NCBI GenBank assembly: GCA_014058105.1
Contig: JACGCM010001664.1
Coordinates: forward strand, 496,001 to 560,000
DNA: 64,000 nucleotides
Direction of reading: 5' to 3'
Origin: Kingdonia uniflora
Lineage: Eukaryota; Streptophyta; Magnoliopsida; Ranunculales; Circaeasteraceae
Under the pieces are notes generated by a model. That model ran no database searches, had not been told where the DNA came from, and saw only the letters and a list, made by a program, of their open reading frames with translations. This document shows, piece after piece, positions 56,073-64,000 of this stretch. Within the stretch, counting starts at the first letter, position 1. Every line of letters starts with the position of its first letter. The translations under genes and the position numbers were made by a program.

Positions 56073-56807
56073 TGTAGTGGCTTATTCCGCATCTTGAGCT
56101 CATGCTTCATCTTTGAATTACAAATGAACTTTTGACCTCAATAATAGAGTATGTGGCATAATCAAAAATATATACAACACGAGTTTCTCAACCAACACCA
56201 CTTATCCCTGACGATACTCATGTTATTGGTTGAGAATCATCTTGTAATCGCTTATTTTGTATCTCAGACTCAAGCTTCATCCTCGATCTCATCAGCATAC
56301 ATAAAGTACTACTAAAGACATGACCAAAATTTCCTAAGTTCGAGAAATCACTTTTGGCTTCTACACTAACAGTTCGACCTATGCGAAGCATACAGTCAGC
56401 AATAGACCCGTTATACAATAGTAAAGATCAAAACGTTACATCATCTGGTCAAAGAATATCTCACACTTACTTTGTAATGTCTATCATTAAAGGACTTTAT
56501 GGTCATCAAACGGCCATATTGGGGGACCTATAAAGAGACCTAGAGAGTTGTAGATGAGGGACGAAATATTCACCATAGAAAAGTTCCTACCCTATCATCC
56601 TGCATTCTTAGAATGCTCATTGTAATAGACTATCAATCTCAATGAGATCATCACTTTCTCGAAATCCTTAGGAGAGGTCGTAGTTTTTAACCTATTCAAT
56701 GGCTTTCCACGCTAAATTATCTTGTTGTTTATTGTCTATTATTCTTGAATGTTCTGAATACATTTTATGTAAAGGCTAAGTCCAGATCCCGGAACTAGGC
56801 TATTACA
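56073..56807 (+). repeat. 3' LTR of inner Tat element
   Basis: 735 bp, TGTAG...TTACA, with a TATA box (GGGGGACCTATAAAGAG, near 56525). Its first 217 bp pair with the truncated 5' LTR at 37530. It is followed by TCCAC (target duplication) and then directly by outer-element integrase on the minus strand. Confidence 0.9.
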
Positions 56808-57450
56808 TCCACGATGGTTTTGTTGGTGACTTCGGCTTGGCCATTACCTTGAGGGTAGTAGGGATTGGATGGTGAGTGGATGATATTGTACTTGTTGAGG
56901 AAAGCTACAATTTTTTCTCCAATGAATTGTGGCCTATTATCGATACAAATTAGTTGGGGGCATCCGATCTGAGGAATGATGTGTTCCCAGATAAAAAAGA
57001 TGACCTCTTTTTTTTTGGTTCGACAGAGTAGAAGTGCTTTTACCCATTTTTGTAAAATAATCTGTAGCTACGAGTAGGTATCGGCGATTACCTGGAGAAT
57101 TTGGAAATTTACCGACAAGATCGAGCGCCTATCTTTTAAATAGCCAGAACACCTTGCTTGCATGTAGTTCGAGCGTAGGGGCGCAAATCATTTTTGTATG
57201 TCGTTGACATGTATCATATTTTTGTGAGTACTCTTCTACTTGATTGCGCATGCCTGGCCAGAATACTCCTTATGCAATTGCTCTATTTGTGAGTGATCGG
57301 CCTACGGCAAGGGAGCCACAAGTTCTTTCATGTAAATCTTTAAGCATCTTACCGGCTTTCTTTGTGGAGAGGCACTTGAGCTAAGGCCCCTTGACTAAAC
57401 AACGATATAAAAAACTATTTTGATTTGTGTAGCACTTTGAGTTGTCGATC
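56808..57450 (-). pseudogene. Outer Tat integrase, N-terminal and catalytic part
   Basis: Leftward blocks are GSLAVGRSLTNRAIA, TCQRHTKMICAPTLELHA, ALDLVGKFPNSPGNRRYLLV with TDYFTK (catalytic D), then NRPQFIG (second D region) and FLNKYNIIHSPSNPYYPQGN with GQAEVTNKTIVD (catalytic E). The frame stops being integrase exactly at 56812/56808, where the inner element's target duplication lies, and continues at 37524. Several stops. Confidence 0.85.
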
Positions 57451-57649
57451 AGCTGTCTATGCTCCTTTGGATCTGTTAGAAGGGGAACTTTACATTCATT
57501 ATCGGTGTCAGGGTTGACAAGGAGGGGCTTTCGCCAATCGTCATCCACCCCTTTATCGCCCCCAGTATTGATCGTGCATACAGAAATTCAATCAATGCTG
57601 GGGGTTGATATCACTTCGATCTAGAGATATCAGGCTTTTGTTCCCAAGG

Positions 57650-58760
57650 CTCCGGCTAGGTAAGCCAAGGAATTGACGTCTATTTTCACCTTGAGGAAGA
57701 TAATCGAGAGTGCTTTTAGGAAATGGATCATTCTATCTGTAACGAGGGATGCATATTCGATCATCTTGCCATTCATCTTGTATTGCTCAGTGTAATGGTG
57801 GATGATGAGTAGTGAATCTGTATAGACTGAGAGTTCTGGAACGCCGAGCTCAAGTGTGAGGTCGAGTCAATGAATGAGAGCTTCGTATTTGGTGACATTG
57901 TTGAGGCTTCAAAATTCAAGTAGATTGATTTATTAATTCTATCGTTGGAAGGGGTAATTAATGCGATTCCAATTCCTGACCCTGTGGGTCCTGCTAAACC
58001 ATCTCTAAGAAGTCTCTACCCTTTCATTGTAATCTATTCAACTTGCTCATCAAATACTTTAGTGGGTAGAATTTTTGTAATTTTTTTTGCATGGTCAGGA
58101 TCGTACTCCTCCTACTTAGGATCTTCCACAAGAAAATCCTTGAGAAAATCGGCAACGGCCTAACTCTTTTCAGAATGACATTGTTCAAACTTAAATATCA
58201 TGTTCTCCCAAACTGACTGACTATTATTGCACTCTCCTGGATTATTCTTTCTTGGACAAAACTTCTCGAAGTGGGTAGTTTATCATGACTTTGACTGAAT
58301 AATCTTAGAAGTAGTGCTTAAGTTTTTGTGAAGTATAAACAAAAGTTAGAAAGAGTCTCTCAATTTTAGAATACCTCATTTTTGCCAGAGTAAAGGTTTT
58401 GCTGATGAAGTAGACTAGCTTCTTAATTTTTCCTTCAAGTCAAATGAGAACTGAGGTGATAGAAGTATCTATAACTTCTAGGTAGATGATCAGTTCCTCA
58501 TTATCTACTGGGTTTTTATTATGGGAGGCTTCCCCAAATAAGTTTTAAGATCATGAAAAGCTACCTCGCATTTTGATATCTATTGGATCTCTATATTTGG
58601 CTGAACTTTTCCTCATTTGGTACAACTGCAGAGTAGTTGGAATAATCAATGACAGCGATCTGAAGATTTTAAAATGAATCAGTTGATACTGGTAATCTTG
58701 TCAGCAATTGTTTTTGTACGTCTTTTATCATCTTTGGAGATGGCATATTGAGGAGAGCCC
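57650..58760 (-). pseudogene. Outer Tat RNase H and archaeal-type RNase H
   Basis: The aRNH remnant reads TKYEALIHWLDLTLELGVPE and SVYTDSLLIIHHYTEQ near 57.77-57.9 kb, matching NTAEYEAMIHGLDMVLE and SVYTDSLFIINHY in the inner copy. The canonical RNase H upstream of it is heavily decayed. Confidence 0.6.
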
Positions 58761-58769
58761 AAATTTAAT

Positions 58770-59900
58770 CTGGATTGACCTCAATCCCTTTCTTGCTAAA
58801 GAGATGGACAAGGAATCGGCCTGAATGTACTCTAAATTGACATTTATCAGGATTGAGTCGCATCCTGTAAGATCAAAGAATGTGGAATATTGTGTTGAGA
58901 TCTGTAATGATGTTGACTAACTATATGCTCTTGCGTAAGAGATCATCAATGTAGACTTCCATGATTTTCCCAGGATGTGCTTTGAACATAGTAGTCATCA
59001 ACCATTGATAAGTCGCGCCTCTAATTTTGAGTCCAAAGGGTATGACTTTCTAGAAGTAAAGTCATCTTTCAGTGATAAAAGTGGTCTTTTCATGATCATC
59101 TTTCAAGAGTGGAATTTGATTATATCCAGAAGCAGCGTCCATCATAGATAGGAGTTCGTGACCTGCTGTAGAATCAAGAATTTGATAGATGTTAGGAAAA
59201 GGGAAACTTTCCTTTGGAGTATGTTTGTTTATATCTGTGAAATCTATATAAATTCAGACTTTTCCATTCTTCTTGGGGACAACGACGATGTTGGATATCA
59301 AATCTGGATACTTGGCTTCTCGAATAAATCCCACTTTGATTAATTTTTTAATATCCATGTTAATTTTATCGCAAATGTGAGGTGATAGTCATCGCTATTT
59401 CTGTTTGACCGCCGTAGCGCTGACTGATGTTGTTGACCAATTAGTGATATACCTTGGCCGGATCGACCCCAGGCATCTCTTCGAAAGTCTACATAAAAAT
59501 GTCTCAATTTAGTCGTAAGAACTTAATTATAGAATCCTTATCGTGCTGGACAACCTTGGTACTGATAAAAGAACCTCTGCTAGGTCTATCAATATTGACG
59601 TATTCTGTAGGCTTTTCTGTTGATGGCTGGTCATCAAGGTGATTAGTTTTCTGTAATTGCTATGCATTGTATCTTTCTGAGGTATCTAGAATGGCAGATA
59701 TGGTATTTTTGCAAGCTTGTGAAATCTTTTGACTACCTTTGATTTCATAGATGCCATCATTGTGCTTGAAGCAGAGTGCTTGATGATAGGTGGAAGTGAT
59801 TGCTTCTATGTTGTAAATCTAGCAGTGGCCCATGATCCCGAGATAACGAGATTTGACATTGATGACTTAAAATATGATATTGATGGTGATTGGTCCTGCG
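58770..59900 (-). pseudogene. Outer Tat reverse transcriptase
   Basis: Leftward blocks are FMWTFEEMPGVDPARY, KKLIKVGFIREAKYP, SNIVVVPKKNGKV, INKHTPKESFPFPN, LLSMMDAASGYNQIPLL, the PFGLK region with ATYQWLM, catalytic VYIDDLL, and RLNPDKCQFRV. It is close to the inner copy block by block. Stops and shifts are common. A protease remnant (ITINIIF, SRYLGIMG) is suspected just upstream, near 59.8-59.9 kb. Confidence 0.8.
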
Positions 59901-60117
59901 GTAATAGGTAAAATGATCTTTCCTACTCGATCTTCTTTAGAACCATTGAATTCACTAATATTGGTGTCGCTTGGAATAACTTGATCGGTCAGTCCCATTT
60001 GGTTGATTGTACTCTAAAAGAGAATCTCAATACCGCTTCCAGTATCGATTATCATTGTGTGCATGACAAACTTCTTCACCTTGAGCATTTTGACTAACAC
60101 ATCATGATGTAGAAATT

Positions 60118-60519
60118 TTACATGACTAATGTCGCAATCTTCGAATGAGATCCCAAGTTGGCGATTGCTTGACTCAGGTAGAAGCTTGGCTTCTCTATCT
60201 TGAGGTGTGAGATCGCAGCTTTCTTACAGTCTCCTATGCTTGAATCGACAAGAGTTGGTGATCTAATGGATTTCGATCCTGTTGCTATGGTACGTATGTA
60301 GAAAAGTTTCTTCTCAGCTTGATCTTTGACCTGGACTACATCGAGCATCATCCTTTCTATGTTGACATAACCATTGACCTTGGTGATCATATCCTCCAAG
60401 GTCGCAGGTTTGTTAAGGAAGAGGTATTCTTTGGCCTTGTAGTCAAGCTGAAGTGCATTGGTAAAAGCAGTAACTGTAGTTTTATGATCGAGATTGTCTT
60501 CTTTACGCACGTGCTCCAA
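60118..60519 (-). pseudogene. Outer Tat gag, C-terminal part
   Basis: A 133-residue frame with LNKPATLEDMITKVNGYVNI near residue 36, homologous to the inner gag. The N-terminal gag half (60.5-61.9 kb) is decayed and interrupted by a MITE. The tail of this frame (HLKIEKPSFYLSQAIANLGS) passes into the protease region. Confidence 0.65.
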
Positions 60520-60991
60520 AAACTTCTTTGCAAAAGCCTCGAGTTTCCCTCCGTATGGCTATTTAAGACTAATAAGAGAATATACGTCTGGATGAATTAT
60601 TTATGTATCTGATCAAATGTGAGTATGGAATCTTCAAGTAAAAAGTAAAACCACCAGAATGGTTCTTCCTGTAGACTTGCTGCGAACAAATGGCAAAGGA
60701 AATGGTCGAGATTGGAATACAACCCCAACGAATCATGGTATTATTGAATGTTCTTCTTCGGATTGGTGCCCTTGTATTTACAAATTTTTGGAGTATGGAA
60801 ACCTATCGGTATTTCCATATCGAATAGTTCTTTGGTAATTAGACTCCCTTGTAACATGGTAAGGTCATCTGTAGTGCCCAAAATTTGTACTTCGATCAAC
60901 TCCTTGATATGTTGATCCATATGTTTTTGTATGACATATTGATGTATCGGTTGAGTTGCTTGATGAGGAGGTTGAGGATTATGAGTACCGG

Positions 60992-61314
60992 CAGGGGTGA
61001 ACCTATCATTTTAGAATAGGGGGGGCTGTGGTTAAAAGAAAATGTTTTGGGGGCTCGGGGGCGGAGCCCCCAAATTTTTTTCCCGCGTGTTCAAGGGTAT
61101 TTAAGTAATCTCATGTATTTTTTGTGAAGTTTTATATAAATCAAGTATGATAGGCTCTTCTATATCGTATAGAGGCAGAAAGGCAAGAATGAAAGGGAGG
61201 GTTGGGTCGGGCTGGGATATGGGCAATTATGTATAGTTTTTGTTTTTTATTTTAAATTGTTATATATAAAGGCCTTTTTGACAAAAATCAAGGGGGGCTA
61301 TAAATATGCCCTTG
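60992..61314 (+). mobile_element. hAT-type MITE in outer Tat gag region
   Basis: The 323-bp element starts CAGGGGTGAACC and ends ATGCCCTTG (reverse complement CAAGGGCAT). It is flanked by AGTACCGG (60984-60991) and AGTACCAG (61315-61322), an 8-bp target duplication with one mismatch, as expected for hAT. Inside is a GC-rich perfect hairpin (TTGGGGGCTC ... GAGCCCCCAA, near 61048-61075). No coding capacity. Confidence 0.75.
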
Positions 61315-61890
61315 AGTACCAGTACCCTCATTCAAACGATCACGTACTGGAATTCAAGGTTAAGGTCACTCTTCTTCCTCCTGACGTTTGGAAAATCGGT
61401 GACCTCGTCTGATTTCAGACTGAACTTCACCACCTAAATGAATGAAAGGTTATTGTTCGTACTAAATGTTTATGGGAATAGCTTTGCTAGTGGCTTTTTG
61501 AAGTCCCAATCTGTGCCGTGCAGAAACCTAGGAGGTTTCTGGCAATTAATCGCAATCTTTTGTTGGAGGAGCATGTCGAGTATCTTATAGAGCTTGTAAT
61601 GCAGTCTACATGGTTGCTATCTGGTTTTCATGTCGTTTAAACTCTGTTCAATGAGCTTATCATTCGGCTTCGAGTACCTTCTCACGGAGCTCTCGTTCAA
61701 GAGTTAACTGATGTTCGAGCCTATTGCACTTCTCTATTTTAGCGTGGAGATTCGCCCGTAGCTCTACAAGTTGTTCCAGCTCAGCAGAAAGATCGACCTG
61801 GATTCCGGTTGTTGCTCGTTTGGAAGTGACTATGATTGAAATTTGCAGTAGAGTGAATGTATACCTCAGGATATCGTGGAAATGTCTTCA

Positions 61891-61908
61891 TTCCCATAGA
61901 CGGCGCTA
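61891..61908 (-). other. Primer-binding site of outer Tat element
   Basis: On the minus strand TAGCGCCGTCTATGGGAA lies two bases after the 5' LTR. It matches the TGGCGCCGTCTGTGGGAA-type PBS common in plant Tat/gypsy elements with two substitutions. Confidence 0.8.
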
Positions 61909-61910
61909 AA

Positions 61911-62524
61911 TGCAATGGGCTAATTCCATAAGCTCAAGATGGCTCGGAATTAGCTCTTGCACTAATGTTCATGTGACAAAAACTAATGTAAAATTAGAAA
62001 TAACACATGTGATTTAGCGTAGAAAACCCTTGAATAGTTAAAAAAACCACGGCCTCGAGTTGAGAGTTTTAGTAACAGCGACTTTTATTGCTTAAGGCTG
62101 ATATCTAATTACAAGTGATCTCTCGAACTAGAAATTATTGATCTTGTAAATAAGAAGTTTGGGTATTTGAGAATCTAGAAAATATAGTTTTCTTGGTGAT
62201 TTCTTGTATATTTTTCTGGTCCTTGTCTCTTCTGGAACATTTTCTTTATATAGGCCTTATCTGCAGTTCTCTATCGTGCTGAAGCACGTTCTTCGAACAA
62301 CGTGGTAAGTGGTGCTTGACTAAGTAACTGTTAAGTTCGTGAGAGATAAGTGTCTGACTTGTTCATGCTTTTCTGTTGTGCTCGACCCACATTCTTCATC
62401 AGTTTGTGGCGTAGGTGTCAATGTTGACTGTTTATGTCACATGTAGAATACGTGAGTATAATATGGAGGTAGTTCGAGCTAGAAATAGTTCGAAGTGAGT
62501 TAGATTGAGGGCTAAGTCCCTACA
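61911..62524 (-). repeat. 5' LTR of outer Tat element
   Basis: On the minus strand it begins TGTAGGGACTTAGCCC and ends CCCATTGCA, 614 bp. It has a TATA box (GGCCTATATAAAG, near 62232). The start matches other Tat LTRs in the window (TGTAG). The next plus-strand bases ATAAA (62525-62529) would be one target-duplication copy; the partner was not found. Confidence 0.75.
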
Positions 62525-62529
62525 ATAAA

Positions 62530-63384
62530 ATTTTTAAGGGGTAAACTCTCTGGAACAACCATAAAAAGTAAAATCAATATCTTTATCTCTCTTTAAAATT
62601 TATGCAAAGATGGAAACTACTCACATTCTATTGGTTTTGTACCTTCGTGCAATTTTGTAAGATAAGAAATCAACCTTCTTAATTAGGGATTGACATAATA
62701 TAATGAGTGATTAGATGTTGAATATCCATGTTGTTGTGGTTGTATCTAAGCATGTATTAAATTCTCTATTACATTAAAGGAGAACTCCAAATGCCCTCTT
62801 TAAAATTTCCTTTGTGTTCTAGAGCATCTCATCCCTTTCTACTTATCTATACAATTTTTTTATCAATTTTGATGGGTTTATTTCTATCAATATAATTATA
62901 TCAATGGTTTCCCAAACAAACTATTTTCTTATACTCTTTCTAGGTTTTTATACAATTACAACCAATTCTCCCCAACCGAAAATCAGCATGATAAACTCCT
63001 CTACTTCAAAATTGTGTATGATAATTTTTTTGACATAATGTATCTATATCTATGAAGTATAATGTGCAAGTTATGTTTTGTGAAATTAAGTCCAAGATCT
63101 CTTTAGGCCATAAATTACATTTTGGTGAATACTGATAAGGATATTTTGGCCGAGGAAATATAGCGAGTCCTTATTACTTCAAAGATTGATTTGTTCCTAG
63201 GAAACTCCTCTACTAATAAGTAAAACTTCATAGCATTGAGGAAAGATTGCATGTGCATAGTACGCATTAAAACCAATGAAAAGTGAGATGAAATATTTTT
63301 TGATTATAAGACTCTTTCGCTTATTTCGCTTTACATCTGTGCATTACACATGATAATTGATAATAACATAATTTTTTAATATGC
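62530..63384. other. Gene-free stretch
   Basis: AT-rich spacer outside the Tat nest. No coding or terminal-repeat structure recognised except a CCCGTGCTAAGCATGGG hairpin just inside the next feature. Confidence 0.5.
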
Positions 63385-63820
63385 ATGATTCATTTTACTA
63401 TAGCCCGTGCTAAGCATGGGCCAAAAGGGTTAGTTGAACATGATATGACAGACGTTAACGATGAAGTTATGGAGTCTGCTGATTTAAAGGAAGAAAATTA
63501 TGAATTATATATAGGAATACCTTTTCATTCAGAAGAAAGAGCTTACGAAATTTATAATTCATATGCTAGGGAAAAGGGATTTAGCATAAGAAGACATAAA
63601 TTCTACAAAGTTGGGTAAAAACTCATGAGTAGGCAATTATGTTGACCTTATGAAGGTTATCTGAGTGAAAAGATTAATCCCAAAAACCAATGGGCAATTA
63701 TAAATACTGGATGTGAATCGTTGATTAAAAAAAAATAGATAAAGAAGATGTATATCGCTTGATAAAGTTCACGGACAAGCATAATCATTTGCTAGCTCCT
63801 CCAGAAAGATCACATTTGTG
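63385..63820 (+). pseudogene. FAR1/FRS-like N-terminal DNA-binding domain
   Basis: The frame reads IGIPFHSEERAYEIYNSYAR then EKGFSIRRHKF, the FAR1-type WRKY-GCM1 zinc-finger start (F-x-S-x-E-E-A-Y). After a stop (63616-63618) further blocks follow in shifted frames: TGCESLIKKK, DVYRLIKFTDKHNHLLAPPE and SHL, the usual end with the H-N-H metal-ligand motif. It is frame-broken, with no DDE transposase part before the window ends. It belongs to the MULE-derived FAR1 group, as does the C-terminal half at 20.8-21.9 kb, but they are on opposite strands and need not be one gene. Confidence 0.7.
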
Positions 63821-63839
63821 AAGGTTATAACGGATTATA

Positions 63840-64000
63840 TATATATATAATCGATATAAACAATGAAAGGCAAAATTAAACAAGAAATTAAACTATAAAA
63901 TTAAAGCTGAAAGTAAACTAACCCAGAGTATGACCCTAAGGTTCCTTTAATGGCACTTAGACACCCTCAGGGGTGTGTGTACAAAGATTGCGAATACTTA
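63840..64000. other. AT repeat and end of window
   Basis: A short (TA)n run near 63837-63850 and unassigned sequence up to the window edge. Confidence 0.5.

Larger units (their letters stand above)
37530..56807 (+). mobile_element. Inner Tat-type Ty3/gypsy element inserted in the outer one
   Basis: The element is bounded by TGTAGTGGCTTATT at 37530 and ...GGCTATTACA at 56807. It is flanked by TCTAC (37525-37529) and TCCAC (56808-56812), a 5-bp target duplication with one mismatch. Its order is a truncated 5' LTR, gag, protease, RT, RNase H, archaeal-type RNase H, integrase, an antisense coiled-coil/PF04195-like ORF on the minus strand, a polypurine tract and a 735-bp 3' LTR. A probable solo LTR and a hAT element inflate it to 19.3 kb. 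Many stops make it inactive. Confidence 0.85.
27566..62524 (-). mobile_element. Outer Tat-type Ty3/gypsy element, interrupted
   Basis: Minus-strand element: 5' LTR at 61911-62524, PBS at 61891-61908, gag about 61.9-60.1 kb and protease-RT-RNase H-integrase down to 56808. It resumes at 37524 with the rest of the integrase, then an antisense extra ORF on the plus strand (36.7-28.5 kb) and a repeat-bearing 3' untranslated region (about 27.6-28.4 kb). The inner Tat element accounts for the gap. A 3' LTR matching the 5' LTR was not found; it is deleted or lost at the junction with Tat copy 3, so the left boundary is approximate. All coding parts have many stops. Confidence 0.7.

Noticed and set aside
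57442..59911. Several 60-75-residue plus-strand frames between 57.4 and 59.9 kb
   Set aside because: Antisense shadows of the outer Tat pol, which has recognisable motifs on the minus strand.
1..64000. CRISPR arrays, bacterial operons, tRNA or rRNA genes
   Set aside because: No regularly spaced repeat-spacer array, no Shine-Dalgarno-type gene clusters, and no tRNA cloverleaf or rRNA sequence was recognised by eye; a tRNAscan-type search would be needed to exclude a degenerate tRNA.

Overview
This is plant nuclear DNA, most likely from a eudicot. The evidence is plant-specific transposable-element lineages (a chromodomain Ty3/gypsy element, Tat-type Ty3/gypsy elements with a second RNase H and an antisense extra ORF, FAR1/MULE, plant mobile domain, hAT, PIF/Harbinger-type and LINE remains), AT-rich spacers, and a plant snRNA-type upstream promoter element at the left edge. 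I cannot name the species. I found no intact host housekeeping gene, tRNA, rRNA or CRISPR array. The window is a repeat-rich intergenic or pericentromeric-type stretch.

Layout. 1-2.3 kb: an snRNA-like USE/TATA pair, then a PIF/Harbinger-like element carrying a broken Myb/SANT-like ORF. 3.6-5.5 kb: a LINE reverse transcriptase on the minus strand, split by a 387-bp solo LTR. 6.1-11.7 kb: a nearly intact, young chromovirus; its 417-bp LTRs differ at 4 positions and its pol is broken by three one-base run contractions. 12.9-14.2 kb: the 3' half of another LINE. 14.5-20.6 kb: a CT-rich leader and microsatellite, then a degenerate intron-rich gene with a plant mobile domain and a coiled-coil tail; its introns and flanks carry about 28 copies of an 18-bp palindrome. 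20.8-21.9 kb: the C-terminal half of a FAR1-like gene (minus strand).

23.7-62.5 kb is a nest of LTR retrotransposons. A Copia-like LTR with its primer-binding site (23.7-24.04 kb) abuts a 5'-truncated Tat element (24.06-27.57 kb). Next is a large outer Tat element on the minus strand, from about 27.6 kb to its 5' LTR at 61,911-62,524. Its integrase region is interrupted by a second, plus-strand Tat element (37,530-56,807) flanked by a near-perfect 5-bp target duplication. The inner element carries a probable solo LTR (46.4-47.1 kb) and a hAT transposon remnant (about 50.0-54.1 kb). The outer element also carries a 323-bp hAT-type MITE (60,992-61,314) and a roughly 2-kb tandem amplification of the coiled-coil part of its antisense ORF. 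The window ends with the N-terminal DNA-binding half of a second FAR1-like gene (63.4-63.8 kb).

No set of genes here forms a working pathway; the region is best read as layered insertions. Relative ages can be read from it: chromovirus youngest (about 1% LTR divergence), inner Tat much older (about 12.5% over the comparable 215 bp), outer Tat older still. The least explained feature is the intronic palindrome array at 15.06-20.6 kb.
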